DNA from: Sphingobacteriales bacterium
GTDB taxonomy: Bacteria > Bacteroidota > Bacteroidia > Sphingobacteriales > Sphingobacteriaceae
DNA length: 64,000 nucleotides
Assembly: GCA_015655115.1 (NCBI GenBank)
Contig: JAATFQ010000175.1
Location: forward strand, 1-64,000
Direction of reading: 5' to 3'
Positions 9,532-18,030 of the stretch are shown piece after piece. A model generated the notes under the pieces. It was given only the letters and a program-made list of their open reading frames with translations, was not told the DNA's origin and did not search any database. How positions within the stretch are numbered: position 1 is the first letter of the stretch; the number at the start of each line of letters is the position of its first letter. A program made the position numbers and the translations under genes.

Positions 9532-10122
9532 ATGGTACATACATTACAACAGGAAGATCTGATTCAGGATGCTGATGGTTCTTCAAAAGCTAAGAAATTT
9601 ATTCTATGGCTTTTTGTGGTATCCTCAACAATTATGTTTGGAGGATTTACCAGTTATTATATTGTGTTTGCAGCATCAAAAGGTAAGGGACATGGTTTAG
9701 TGCTTCCTGATGTGTTTATATATAGCACATTGGTACTGGTGCTGAGCAGCATATGTCTGTTTTTTGCTGCAAAGGCTGTACGTAATCAGAATGTGCAGAC
9801 ACAAAAGATACTTTTATGGTTTACACTTATATTAGGAGCAACTTTCGGTTATTTACAGGTGGATGCCTGGACAGCTTTATATCAAAGCGGAGCTACGCTT
9901 GTAAACAACAATGCGGCTATTTCTGTGATATATATTGTGTCTGGAATGCACTTATTGCATATTTTCGGTGGACTTTGTATCATTATCAATAGTCTTTGGG
10001 GTGCCTATGCTAAAGTTTCTCATCCAACAGCAGTATATCGTATAGAAATAGCTTCAATATTCTGGCATTTTATTGATATATTGTGGATATATCTTTATGT
10101 TTTTTTACTTTTGAACAGTTAG
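9532..10122 (+). CDS. Heme-copper oxidase subunit III-like protein (first copy)
   Basis: A 196-residue membrane protein with five helices that matches the COX3 fold. The conserved GMHLLHIFGG and FWHFIDILWIYLYVFLL segments at helices 4 and 5 are present. Subunit III has no metal but stabilises subunit I and proton uptake. It is followed 30 bp later by a second, longer subunit III-type gene, an arrangement common in Bacteroidota, where one paralogue may be the structural subunit and the other an auxiliary or assembly partner. I cannot say which role this copy has. Confidence 0.87.
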   Translation: MVHTLQQEDLIQDADGSSKAKKFILWLFVVSSTIMFGGFTSYYIVFAASKGKGHGLVLPDVFIYSTLVLVLSSICLFFAAKAVRNQNVQTQKILLWFTLILGATFGYLQVDAWTALYQSGATLVNNNAAISVIYIVSGMHLLHIFGGLCIIINSLWGAYAKVSHPTAVYRIEIASIFWHFIDILWIYLYVFLLLNS

Positions 10123-10152
10123 ACTTTTTAACAAACTATTACAATTTTTAAA

Positions 10153-10860
10153 ATGGATTCATTGACACAATTAGATCAGGTAAAAACTACTCCATGGAGC
10201 GGAGGTCGCTCTCCGTGGTCGGTAGAATACGGAAAAATAATGATGTGGTTTTTCTTGCTATCAGATGCATTTACATTCTCTTCATTATTGGTATACTACG
10301 GCGCGCAGCGTTTCACAAAGTTCACATGGCCAGATCCTGATTTGGTATTCCAGTCTATTCCTGGTATAGTGGAAACCGGAGCTCCATTGGTATTTGTGGG
10401 TATCATGACTTTTATCCTGATCATGAGTTCGGTAACGATGGTCCTTGCTGTTGAAGCCGGGCACAGACGTGCTAAAAATGAAGTAATTGGCTGGATGATA
10501 GCTACCATTATTGGAGGTTTTATGTTTTTGGGCTGTCAGGCTATTGAGTGGACACACTTACACCATGAAGGTTTCTGGTGGGGTACTATTCCTGCTGCTG
10601 AGCATTTACAACAGTTCTTTACTGGTCCTGTGTCTGATGTTGCCGCACAACAGTTTGCTAACCTTTTCTTTACAATTACCGGATTCCACGGATTTCACGT
10701 TTTTACCGGAGTGCTTATAAATGTTATCATTCTTTGTATGACCATCAACGGGACATTCGAGAAACGTGGCCATTACCTGATGGTAGAAAAAGTAGGTCTT
10801 TACTGGCACTTTGTTGACCTGGTTTGGGTCTTCGTATTTACCTTCTTCTATTTAGTATAA
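10153..10860 (+). CDS. coxC: Cytochrome c oxidase subunit III (second copy)
   Basis: A 235-residue membrane protein of the COX3 family. It has MWFFLLSDAFTFSSLL in helix 1, an acidic residue in the helix 3 region (LGCQAIEWTHL), and the helix pair GFHGFHVFTGVL and YWHFVDLVWVFVFTFFYL. It is closer to a canonical oxidase subunit III than the preceding 196-residue protein and is probably the structural subunit. It is followed by the subunit IV gene after 52 bp. Confidence 0.9.
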   Translation: MDSLTQLDQVKTTPWSGGRSPWSVEYGKIMMWFFLLSDAFTFSSLLVYYGAQRFTKFTWPDPDLVFQSIPGIVETGAPLVFVGIMTFILIMSSVTMVLAVEAGHRRAKNEVIGWMIATIIGGFMFLGCQAIEWTHLHHEGFWWGTIPAAEHLQQFFTGPVSDVAAQQFANLFFTITGFHGFHVFTGVLINVIILCMTINGTFEKRGHYLMVEKVGLYWHFVDLVWVFVFTFFYLV

Positions 10861-10912
10861 TTGAAGGTCTGATAACTGATAAAAGAAATATATCTATAAA
10901 AAAAATATTATT

Positions 10913-11266
10913 ATGTCTGAACATAACACACACACAACAGGAGAGCATGGGCATGATGAGCATGTCGGCTTAAGCAAAGGAAAAATATGGCAGGTATTTT
11001 TTATCTTATTAGGAATAACTGTTATAGAGTTTATCATTGCACTGGTAATTTTGCCTAAAGGCCTTATTCCTCATACTGCAGGGAATATAGCTTATATCTT
11101 ATTGACGCTGCTTAAGGCATATTATATTGTTGCTTTCTTTATGCACCTGAAATTTGAAAAAGTTGGCCTGCAATTATCACTGGGACTCGCGTTTATTTTT
11201 ATCATCTACTTTATCACGCTGATGCTGATAGAGGGCGGCTACCTGCACATACATATGAACGTTTAA
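10913..11266 (+). CDS. Cytochrome c oxidase subunit IV family protein
   Basis: A 117-residue protein with a histidine-rich soluble N-terminus (HNTHTTGEHGHDEH) and three hydrophobic helices, matching the prokaryotic cytochrome oxidase subunit IV (COX4_pro) family. This small subunit probably helps assemble the CuB site or stabilise the complex. It lies between coxC and the SCO-like gene (3-bp gap). The His-rich N-terminus resembles that of coxA in this window. Confidence 0.88.
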   Translation: MSEHNTHTTGEHGHDEHVGLSKGKIWQVFFILLGITVIEFIIALVILPKGLIPHTAGNIAYILLTLLKAYYIVAFFMHLKFEKVGLQLSLGLAFIFIIYFITLMLIEGGYLHIHMNV

Positions 11267-11269
11267 TTC

Positions 11270-11977
11270 ATGAAGCTAGCTTCAATAAAAAAAGTATTAA
11301 TCCTGGTATCGATTTTAGCGGTACCGGGATTTTTATATTATGAGCTCGTGGAACAGGGCAAGAACAGGTATAAACCTCTTCCCTTTTTCGGGCCTAAAAA
11401 AGTGGCTGCTACTTTTCATACAAAGAGAGGACAGAAAATTCCTGATACTTTATATCACCAGCTTCCTGATTTTAAATTCGTTAACCAGTTGGGGGACACA
11501 GTAAAATGGGATACCTACAAAGGGAAAATACTTGTGCTGGACCTTTTCTATGTTAAAGGGAATAATTATGCGGTAGACTTCGCCAATAAGGCTATGAAAG
11601 TATTTGTGAATACGTATGGCAAGAATCCGCTTATCCATTTTGTCGGATTAAGTATAGACCCGGTAAGGGACACACCTGTGGCATTGAAACTGTATGCTGA
11701 TCAGCTTTCTGCCAGCGCTGGCAAATGGGACCTTCTGACAGGTGATAGTACTGCTATTTATAACTGGGTAAATAAGGGCTTATTTATAGATGCCCAACAG
11801 GAAATAGTAAATGGTGAGCATAAGTTTACCTATAGCAATATGTTTGTGCTGCTGGACTCCCAGCGCCATATACGTGGTTACTATGAAGCAACAAACCAGG
11901 AGTCGCTCGCTAAACTGGACGATGAAATTAAAGTGCTTGTTGCCGAGGAACTGAGAAATTTAAATGATGGCCGTTAG
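11270..11977 (+). CDS. SCO1/SenC-family protein lacking all cysteines
   Basis: A 235-residue membrane-anchored thioredoxin-fold protein. One N-terminal helix is followed by a SCO-like domain with recognisable segments (FKFVNQLGDTVKW, GLSIDPVRDTP, FVLLDSQRHIRGYY). SCO proteins normally deliver copper to CuA using a CxxxC motif and a distal His. Here the CxxxC site reads V95-KGNNY and the protein contains no cysteine at all. The position of the distal His is Tyr (FTYSNMFVLLD). Copper transfer by the usual chemistry therefore looks impossible. The position in the oxidase operon suggests an assembly or structural role. The family call is firm, the function is not. Confidence 0.82.
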   Translation: MKLASIKKVLILVSILAVPGFLYYELVEQGKNRYKPLPFFGPKKVAATFHTKRGQKIPDTLYHQLPDFKFVNQLGDTVKWDTYKGKILVLDLFYVKGNNYAVDFANKAMKVFVNTYGKNPLIHFVGLSIDPVRDTPVALKLYADQLSASAGKWDLLTGDSTAIYNWVNKGLFIDAQQEIVNGEHKFTYSNMFVLLDSQRHIRGYYEATNQESLAKLDDEIKVLVAEELRNLNDGR

Positions 11978-12003
11978 GCTTTTATTTTTTTATATATATA
12001 CAA

Positions 12004-12576
12004 ATGAAACTGAACGACAAATTCTTTTTAAGGCTGATCTGGATAGTGAGCGCCGTGGTATTATTGGTAGTCATTATCTTAAAGGTTATTCCTCCGCCGC
12101 AGTATAAGCCATCTTTTATCTATTTATTACCCCATGTAATTGGTGGCATTAATGCGACATGTGCTGTGTTGCTGGTGATTTCATTAATCTTTATCAAAAG
12201 GAAAAATATCCAGGCACATAAGGTTACCAATGTAATCACCTTTATCTTATCAGCTTTATTTCTGGTTTTTTATATCCTTTTTCACCTTTATGAGAAAGAT
12301 ACTAAATACGGAGACCTTGATCATAACGGTGTGCTTTCTGCTGCTGAGCTTGCCGCGGTAGGCATCACCAGAATAATTTACTTTGTAATTTTGATTACAC
12401 ATATCATCCTTGCAGTAGTAGTACTGCCATTGATCCTGATTAGCTTTTTACGCGGTTTCAGCATGCAGATTGAGCGCCACCGCAAGATTGTGAGATGGGC
12501 TTATCCGATCTGGTTATACGTGGCTGTTACGGGGGTTATCGTCTATCTGATGATCTCGCCTTATTATAATTTTTAG
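12004..12576 (+). CDS. DUF420 family membrane protein
   Basis: A 190-residue protein with about five membrane helices and several conserved histidines in or near the helices (PHVIGGINA, FHLYEKD, THIILAVVVLPL, RHRKIVRWAYPIWLYVAVTGV). It fits DUF420 (COG2322, YozB-like), a family found beside cytochrome oxidase genes and suspected of a role in oxidase assembly. It follows the SCO-like gene by 26 bp. A loop with an EF-hand-like DLDHNGVLSAAE stretch lies between two helices. Confidence 0.86.
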   Translation: MKLNDKFFLRLIWIVSAVVLLVVIILKVIPPPQYKPSFIYLLPHVIGGINATCAVLLVISLIFIKRKNIQAHKVTNVITFILSALFLVFYILFHLYEKDTKYGDLDHNGVLSAAELAAVGITRIIYFVILITHIILAVVVLPLILISFLRGFSMQIERHRKIVRWAYPIWLYVAVTGVIVYLMISPYYNF

Positions 12577-12719
12577 GCACGCTGTCCTTCGCATATCCAT
12601 TTACTGCTTCTGCCATCGTGCGCTGTAAGCTATAAGGATATAGGTAAGCCTTGTTCATTTTGATTTTGTAATGACGTAATGTTATGCGGGCTTTACCGTT
12701 TTATAACTATATTTATACT

Positions 12720-13031
12720 ATGAAGAAGATTGTCTGTTTTATTCTTTTCGTTTTAATGCTCTCAGCTTCAAACGTTACCGTAGTTTCTGCACAGTGTGCG
12801 ATGTGTGCTATCAGCGCAGATCAGGGTACTAAGCACGGCAATACACAGGCAAAAGGGATTAACTCGGGGGTGATATACCTGATGGTAATTCCTTATATCC
12901 TCATTGCTGGTTTGGGTGTGCTGTGGTATAAAAAATACTATACACCACGTGCACAACGTGCTCAATATTCTCCGGAAAACCCGGACGCTTTGCATTCTCA
13001 ATCCTCCCCAGGTTCTTCTCATTTTTCATAG
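12720..13031 (+). CDS. Small exported membrane protein with a CxxC motif, oxidase cluster
   Basis: A protein of about 103 residues. I choose ATG 12720 (MKKIVCFILFVL) instead of the ORF-track 12684, because it gives a standard signal peptide ending near VSAQ. The mature part begins with QCAMCAISADQGTKHG, a CxxC followed by a His, then one membrane helix (VIYLMVIPYILIAGLGVLWY) and a cytoplasmic tail. The CxxC would sit in the periplasm. I do not know a characterised member. It sits between DUF420 and DUF983 at the end of the oxidase cluster, so a role in copper or heme handling or thiol chemistry is plausible but inferred. Confidence 0.8.
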   Translation: MKKIVCFILFVLMLSASNVTVVSAQCAMCAISADQGTKHGNTQAKGINSGVIYLMVIPYILIAGLGVLWYKKYYTPRAQRAQYSPENPDALHSQSSPGSSHFS

Positions 13032-13037
13032 CAACGT

Positions 13038-13436
13038 ATGAAGAAAACGACAAAGCTTTATGCTCTTGTACATGGGAAATGCCCGCATTGCCGCAGGGGC
13101 GATATTTTTACCGGTAATTTATACGGATTTAACCTGCAGCGCACTAATGAAATCTGCAGCCATTGCGGGCAACGTTACGAGATAGAGCCTGGTTACTTCT
13201 ATGCTGCTATGTATGTAAGCTATGCCATGAATGTGATGGAGATGATCGCTGTGGGGATTGCTACCTATGTATTCTCGGGTGGCAACCTGGAATTTGACTC
13301 CCTGTGGCTGTATGTATCTGTTATTTTTGGCGGATGTCTTCTGCTGGCGCCTTTTAATTACAGATATTCGAGAGTGATTTTACTGCACTGGCTCTCGCCC
13401 AAGATTAGTTACAACGCTTTTTACGATACACTATGA
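13038..13436 (+). CDS. DUF983 family protein
   Basis: A 132-residue protein with a zinc-ribbon-like N-terminus (GKCPHCRRGDIF ... EICSHCGQRYEIEPGYFYAAMY) followed by two membrane helices (about 55-80 and 90-110). This is the DUF983 pattern. Function is unknown. The family often occurs near cytochrome oxidase genes, as here. The stop codon overlaps the start of the next gene (ATGA), so the two are translationally coupled. Confidence 0.88.
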   Translation: MKKTTKLYALVHGKCPHCRRGDIFTGNLYGFNLQRTNEICSHCGQRYEIEPGYFYAAMYVSYAMNVMEMIAVGIATYVFSGGNLEFDSLWLYVSVIFGGCLLLAPFNYRYSRVILLHWLSPKISYNAFYDTL

Positions 13437-14092
13437 TTAAACCAGAAACACTTGCTTTTTTAACAGAAGTAACTGAAAATAACAATAGGGAATGGTTTGC
13501 CCTTAATAAAGACCGTTACGAAACTGCCAGGGCTGATGTCATTTCTTTTATTGAAGTGCTTATCCCGCTGATTGCAGCAGCGGCTCCTGCATATGCTTTG
13601 GAAACACAGGCGAAAAAATGCCTGATGAGGATTTACAGAGATGTAAGGTTCAGCAAGAATAAAGATCCATATAAAAATAATTACGGCATCTCTTTTAAAG
13701 CTAAAGGAGACCCGGGGCCGGAATATTACCTGCACTTGCAGCCTGGTGGAAATTCTTTTTTTGCCGCAGGTTTCTGGATGCCTGAGGCTGCTCATCTGAA
13801 AAATATCAGGGAGGAAATTGATTATAATACCTCGGAATTCCTGGATATTTTATCAGAGAAAAGTTTCAGCAATATGTTTGAACTGAGCAGAGAGGACACA
13901 CTTAAAAAGGCCCCTAAGGGCTATGATCCGGAGCATCCCCAAATAGAATTACTAAAACTTAAAAGTTATATAGCCTCTTTCCCTATTAAGGATGAGGAAT
14001 TGTTTAAGCCAACTATTGTTAACCATTTAAAAAAGGCTTTTGCGGGTGCTTTCCCGTTTGTTCAGTTTTTGAGAAAAGCCGTAGTCCAATAA
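13433..14092 (+). CDS. DUF2461 domain-containing protein (TIGR02453 family)
   Basis: A 219-residue soluble protein matching the DUF2461/TIGR02453 family. It has the typical start (TLAFLTEVTENNNREWFALNKDRYE) and central motifs RIYRDVRFSKNKDPYKNNYGI and YYLHLQPGGNSFFAAGFWMPE. The function of the family is not known. Its start overlaps the DUF983 stop by 4 bases and the OmpA-like gene follows after 2 bp, so it belongs to the same transcription unit as the oxidase maturation genes. Confidence 0.9.
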   Translation: MIKPETLAFLTEVTENNNREWFALNKDRYETARADVISFIEVLIPLIAAAAPAYALETQAKKCLMRIYRDVRFSKNKDPYKNNYGISFKAKGDPGPEYYLHLQPGGNSFFAAGFWMPEAAHLKNIREEIDYNTSEFLDILSEKSFSNMFELSREDTLKKAPKGYDPEHPQIELLKLKSYIASFPIKDEELFKPTIVNHLKKAFAGAFPFVQFLRKAVVQ

Positions 14093-14094
14093 TT

Positions 14095-14937
14095 ATGAAG
14101 AGAATAGCTGTTTTTTTAGCAATTGGCTTATTGGCCAGTGCATTTAGTTCATGTGTAGTCTTATCCCCTAAAAAATATAAAGCTTTGCTGGCAAGGCAGG
14201 ACTCGCTGAATACAGGCTGGGGCGAATCTCAGTTAACTGCTGAGGAAATGGGCAAAACGATCTCTAAGCTGAAAGAGGATACGGCCAATCTATATGGCCG
14301 CCTGAATGAACTTCAAGGAAAGTATGATGAAATCGGAGGTAAGTATTCGAAGTTAAGGAGTAATAGCTCTACAGAAATCAGTAAGCTGTCTGCAGACCTT
14401 AAAAAACGGGAGCAACGTTTGAAAGAGGTGGAAGAGGTGTTACGCAAGCGAGATGAAGCATCGAACCAGCTGAAAGAGAAATTACAGCAGGCACTGCTAG
14501 GTTTTACCAAGAATGGCCTTACCGTAGAAATGAAAAATGGGAAAGTCTATGTATCCCTTACTGACAAATTGTTGTTTCCTTCTGGAAGTATAGTGATTGA
14601 TGAAAAAGGTAAACAGGCATTGGCACAACTGGCAAAAGTATTGACATCGCAGCCGGAGATCATTATAGCTGTAGAAGGACATACGGATTCGCAGAAGATC
14701 AATAACCTGGGACAGATTAAGGATAACTGGGATTTAAGTGTATTGCGTTCTACATCAGTAGTAAGATACCTTACGGAGGTAGAGAAGGTACCTGGTGTGA
14801 GGATGACTGCAACAGGAAAGGGCGAATTTCAGCCTTTAGGGGCCAATACTACTGCCGAAGGCCGTAGCAGAAACCGGAGGATAGAGATCGTATTGTCGCC
14901 TAAACTGGATGAATTGTACGATTTAATCAAGCAGTAA
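14095..14937 (+). CDS. OmpA-family lipoprotein with coiled coil
   Basis: A 280-residue lipoprotein. The signal MKRIAVFLAIGLLASAFSSC ends in a lipobox, so Cys20 is the likely lipid anchor. Residues of about 40-130 form a charged coiled coil. The C-terminal 120 residues are an OmpA domain with the peptidoglycan-binding signature (VEGHTDSQKI and GRSRNRRIEIVLSP). It probably tethers the outer membrane to peptidoglycan. It ends the ctaA-to-OmpA gene run and is followed by a terminator 60 bp downstream. Confidence 0.92.
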   Translation: MKRIAVFLAIGLLASAFSSCVVLSPKKYKALLARQDSLNTGWGESQLTAEEMGKTISKLKEDTANLYGRLNELQGKYDEIGGKYSKLRSNSSTEISKLSADLKKREQRLKEVEEVLRKRDEASNQLKEKLQQALLGFTKNGLTVEMKNGKVYVSLTDKLLFPSGSIVIDEKGKQALAQLAKVLTSQPEIIIAVEGHTDSQKINNLGQIKDNWDLSVLRSTSVVRYLTEVEKVPGVRMTATGKGEFQPLGANTTAEGRSRNRRIEIVLSPKLDELYDLIKQ

Positions 14938-14995
14938 GTATCATTTAAGTCGCGGGCTATCTTTTGGTACAGCTTCTTCAGTTAGTTAAAATATT

Positions 14996-15027
14996 AAAAA
15001 GGCACTCTGGTTTCAGGGTGCCTTTTT
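14996..15027. terminator. Bidirectional-type hairpin between ompA-like gene and rfbC
   Basis: AAAAAGGCACTCTG pairs with CAGGGTGCCTTTTT around a short GTTT loop, with one G.U pair. A-tract and T-tract flank the stem symmetrically, so it could terminate both the + strand OmpA gene and the - strand rfbC gene. Confidence 0.85.
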
Positions 15028-15143
15028 GATGAGAATATTTTTGAGCATCGGAAATATAATGAGTCTGGAGGGTATTCAGGCTATCCACAACCGCCCCTGC
15101 TCTTATCCAATCCCTACTGTTTAAGTTAGTGTTTGATTACAGC

Positions 15144-15698
15144 TTAAAAGGGGCTTATGAAGTTTTTAAAAGCAGGAAGGATAAGATCTTTATCAGAAAG
15201 AAGAAGATTTGCTTCAGTAAGCTCTTCAGTCCAGTTGATGTTAAGGTCGCTATCATTCCATATTACACCCACTTCAGATTCCTTATCGTAGTAGTTGGTA
15301 ACTTTATAAGTGAAGATCGTATCATCCTCAAGGGTTAAAAAGCCATGGAGAAAACCTGGTGGTACCCATAATTGCCTGTGATTATCTCCACTAAGTTCAA
15401 TACTGAAATGCTGTCCATAGGTAGCAGAATCCTTTCTCACATCTACAGCTACGTCAAGTACTTTTCCCTGGATCACCCGTACCAGTTTACCCTGTGCAAA
15501 AGGAGCTTTCTGGGCGTGTAATCCGCGAAGTGTGCCCTTTTGTGAGAAAGATTGGTTGTCCTGGACAAAAGCTTCCCTGACACCTGCTTCAGCAAGGGTC
15601 CTGGCACTGAAGCTTTCATAAAAATAACCTCTGTTATCTTTCCATACTTTAGGTTCGATCACTAAAAGATCGGCAATAGGTGTTTGTATAATATTCAT
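15144..15698 (-). CDS. rfbC: dTDP-4-dehydrorhamnose 3,5-epimerase
   Basis: A 184-residue cupin-fold epimerase that converts dTDP-4-keto-6-deoxyglucose to dTDP-4-keto-rhamnose. Visible family motifs are VWKDNRGYFYESF, GTLRGLHAQ (active-site His) and LWVPPGFLHGFLTL, all at the expected places, and the length is normal. No rfbA, rfbB or rfbD is next to it, so the rest of the dTDP-rhamnose pathway is elsewhere. It is the last gene of a - strand run with DUF4286 (4-bp gap) and a TPR protein upstream. Confidence 0.94.
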   Translation of the reverse strand: MNIIQTPIADLLVIEPKVWKDNRGYFYESFSARTLAEAGVREAFVQDNQSFSQKGTLRGLHAQKAPFAQGKLVRVIQGKVLDVAVDVRKDSATYGQHFSIELSGDNHRQLWVPPGFLHGFLTLEDDTIFTYKVTNYYDKESEVGVIWNDSDLNINWTEELTEANLLLSDKDLILPAFKNFISPF

Positions 15699-15702
15699 AT
15701 AG

Positions 15703-16005
15703 CTAGTCGATGTATTCCATTAGAGTCCTGAAAGCAACAAATTTATCTTTAAACAGGATATTTAACTCTTCCTGAAGAAAAGGAGCATGATTTAACTGGT
15801 AAGCGTCATAATCCTCAAGAGTCTGGGCAACATATTGAGAACAATACGTTACACCTTCATTTGGCGAGTCTAATACTTTGAGCAATCTGTTGGATACGAA
15901 CAATCCGGTATCCAGGACTTTTGGGATATGCTCTCCCTGCATCCATTGCAGCCACGCTGTTTCAGCGCTATCTTCAATAATAAAGGTTACATTGTATAAT
16001 AACAT
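15703..16005 (-). CDS. DUF4286 family protein
   Basis: A protein of about 100 residues. The ORF-track start would reach back into the neighbouring TPR gene; the ATG at 16005 (MLLYNVTFIIEDS) gives the typical DUF4286 start and leaves a 16-bp gap. The family has a dimeric alpha/beta barrel-like fold (YNVTFIIED ... WMQGEHIPKVLDTGLF ... QYVAQTLEDYDAYQ) and no known function. It sits between the TPR protein and rfbC, both on the same strand. Confidence 0.86.
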   Translation of the reverse strand: MLLYNVTFIIEDSAETAWLQWMQGEHIPKVLDTGLFVSNRLLKVLDSPNEGVTYCSQYVAQTLEDYDAYQLNHAPFLQEELNILFKDKFVAFRTLMEYID

Positions 16006-16021
16006 CCGGCAAAGATAGAAA

Positions 16022-17830
16022 CTATGTACCAATATTATCGCCACGAAGTTTCCGAAAATGCTTTCGTGCTGCAGCAACATACATGCTTCCCGGAAAGTCT
16101 GTAATTAACCGCTGATATAGCAGGCTAGCCTGTCCGGGTTCCTTCAGCTGATCTTCATACAGGCTGGCAAGGGTAAATAATGCGTCATCTGTCAGCCTGT
16201 TTTTTTGAGGATGGTCGATAAGCGCCTTCAGTAGCCTGGCAGCAGAAGCGAATTCTTTATTTTTGATATAGATGCGTGACTTCGACATCAGGATCTCATC
16301 GGCCAGATTATTCTGAGGATACACAAGGGCAATACTGTCCAGCTGTAAGAGAGCCTGGTCTGGCAGGTTTTTAAACTGCATCAGTTCTGCTGTGGCATAT
16401 CTTTTTAGTGCAAGTGTATCTGAGCCGGTTTCCAGGTGATCTGAAAGCAGCAGGCTAAGTTCCATAGCATCATTTGCAATCAGCTGGGCTGTTGATGCTT
16501 TAAGCACGTCGGCCTGAGATTTCGCGTAATTAAAGTTACCCTGATAAAAAGAAAGTCGTGCAGAGCGGAACCTGGCTTCATCGCCAATATGCTGGTTTTC
16601 GCACTCTTTGGCTACTTGCTCATAAACAAGAATAGCTTCCCATGGTTCCTGGTTGAGCACATAGATGTCGCCCAGGGCCAGTTTGAGTTCTCCCTGTTGT
16701 GTGCTTTGCAAACCCGGGATTTTTATAGCTGTTTCCAATGCTTCTTCAGCTTTGCTGAGGTTATGCAAATAATAGGCCTGTATATAAGCCATTTTCTGCA
16801 GGGCGAAGCGTGTTTTTGCATTTTGCCCATACTCATCTAAAATAGCCTGGTATGCATCGGAGAGCGCTATAATCTCAATGGCTGGCGAGTTTCCCTGTAA
16901 TAGCTGCTGATAGCGGGCATCTGTAATGGCGAGTTTTGAAGGGAGGTAATATTGGTTGTCTTTCCCTTTAGACATTAAATAAGTGTAAGCCTTAATAGCA
17001 GTGTCATAAGCTTCTCCGTCCACAAAGAGCTGTGCATTTTCAAAAAGAAGTGCACCGTCATCTTTAGTCCTTTTGTCTTGCGCTATCAGCTGCCGCAATG
17101 CCTGCTCATATTCTTCCTGTTGCAGGTATTGCCAGATGAGGAGTTTTACAAAGGACTCATTTTGGGGTTCTTTTTGTATTTTCCTAAATATGGCACTTTG
17201 CAGCAGCAGGTAGTCAGAATTGCCATCAAACATGGCGGAGAATACCATTTGTGCCTGCTGAATGAGCTGTGGCATCGTGGATAGGGCATGCAGGTATTCA
17301 TCAATCAGGTTCAATTTGTCTTTCTTAAACCGGTAGACACTGAGCAGTTCGAACGTAAAAAGCTGATCATTGCCGAGGATTTTCCGTCCTTGCAGAAAGG
17401 CTTGAATGGCAAAATCATATTCTTCTGCCTGGTAAAAATTGTTTGCAAGTTCCCTGATGCCGAATTCGTCTTTAGGGAGATGTTCAATGATCTGGCTATA
17501 TGTTTTTACAGCGTTTGCCTGCTGCCCGCTTTCTTTGTAAATTCTGCCCAGGGCAATGTGATATTTTAACAGGTCAGGGTTCTGCCTGATTAATTTTTTA
17601 ACTACTTTTTCTGCTTCCTGATATTGTTTAGACTTAAGGAGGGCTCTGAAATACAAGTCAAAATAGCCTTCGTCTTTTGTTTTTAGGAAAAGTTTCTGCA
17701 TTATTACAGCTACTTTTTCATACTCACCGTCCTGGTAATACTGGAGTGCCAGCGCATTGTCCTGATTATCCTGAGCATACAATAAGGGAGACAGAGAAAA
17801 GAAGAAGATGATCAGAAATAATTTCTTCAT
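16022..17830 (-). CDS. Exported tetratricopeptide-repeat protein
   Basis: About 602 residues when started at ATG 17830 (MKKLFLIIFFFSLSPLLYAQ), which gives a signal peptide; the ORF-track start 17869 would add an unlikely leader. The mature protein is almost entirely helical TPR-type repeats, for example YYQDGEYEKVAVIMQKLF and RLLKALIDHPQKNRLTDDALFTLASLYEDQ near the C-terminus. It probably acts as a periplasmic or envelope scaffold. No partner can be named from the sequence. It is the first gene of the - strand run TPR-DUF4286-rfbC. Confidence 0.85.
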   Translation of the reverse strand: MKKLFLIIFFFSLSPLLYAQDNQDNALALQYYQDGEYEKVAVIMQKLFLKTKDEGYFDLYFRALLKSKQYQEAEKVVKKLIRQNPDLLKYHIALGRIYKESGQQANAVKTYSQIIEHLPKDEFGIRELANNFYQAEEYDFAIQAFLQGRKILGNDQLFTFELLSVYRFKKDKLNLIDEYLHALSTMPQLIQQAQMVFSAMFDGNSDYLLLQSAIFRKIQKEPQNESFVKLLIWQYLQQEEYEQALRQLIAQDKRTKDDGALLFENAQLFVDGEAYDTAIKAYTYLMSKGKDNQYYLPSKLAITDARYQQLLQGNSPAIEIIALSDAYQAILDEYGQNAKTRFALQKMAYIQAYYLHNLSKAEEALETAIKIPGLQSTQQGELKLALGDIYVLNQEPWEAILVYEQVAKECENQHIGDEARFRSARLSFYQGNFNYAKSQADVLKASTAQLIANDAMELSLLLSDHLETGSDTLALKRYATAELMQFKNLPDQALLQLDSIALVYPQNNLADEILMSKSRIYIKNKEFASAARLLKALIDHPQKNRLTDDALFTLASLYEDQLKEPGQASLLYQRLITDFPGSMYVAAARKHFRKLRGDNIGT

Positions 17831-18007
17831 AGGATGTAAATTGCTTTCTGCTACTAAATTAATAAACATTTATAATTGTGCGTATTTTAATTGTTACCAT
17901 CAATGCTTTCGGGACCGGAGAGATATAACTATTTTGATACGGCTTTGCCAGTATCCTGGTAAGGTAACAATGTTGGTGTATAATCCTTTTAGGCAAGAGG
18001 TGTTATG

Positions 18008-18015
18008 TATTTTTG
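18008..18015 (+). promoter_or_regulatory. Bacteroidota -7 element before the S9-like gene
   Basis: TATTTTTG fits the Bacteroidota -7 consensus TAnnTTTG. It lies about 15 bp before ATG 18031. It also overlaps the ORF-track start at 18013, which would be inside the promoter; this supports 18031 as the true start. No clear -33 TTG is present at the right spacing. Confidence 0.45.
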
Positions 18016-18030
18016 CAGGCTATATTCATT

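Noticed and set aside
18013-18030. Extended start of the S9-like gene
   Set aside because: The codon lies inside the likely -7 element, and the lipoprotein signal begins at 18031.
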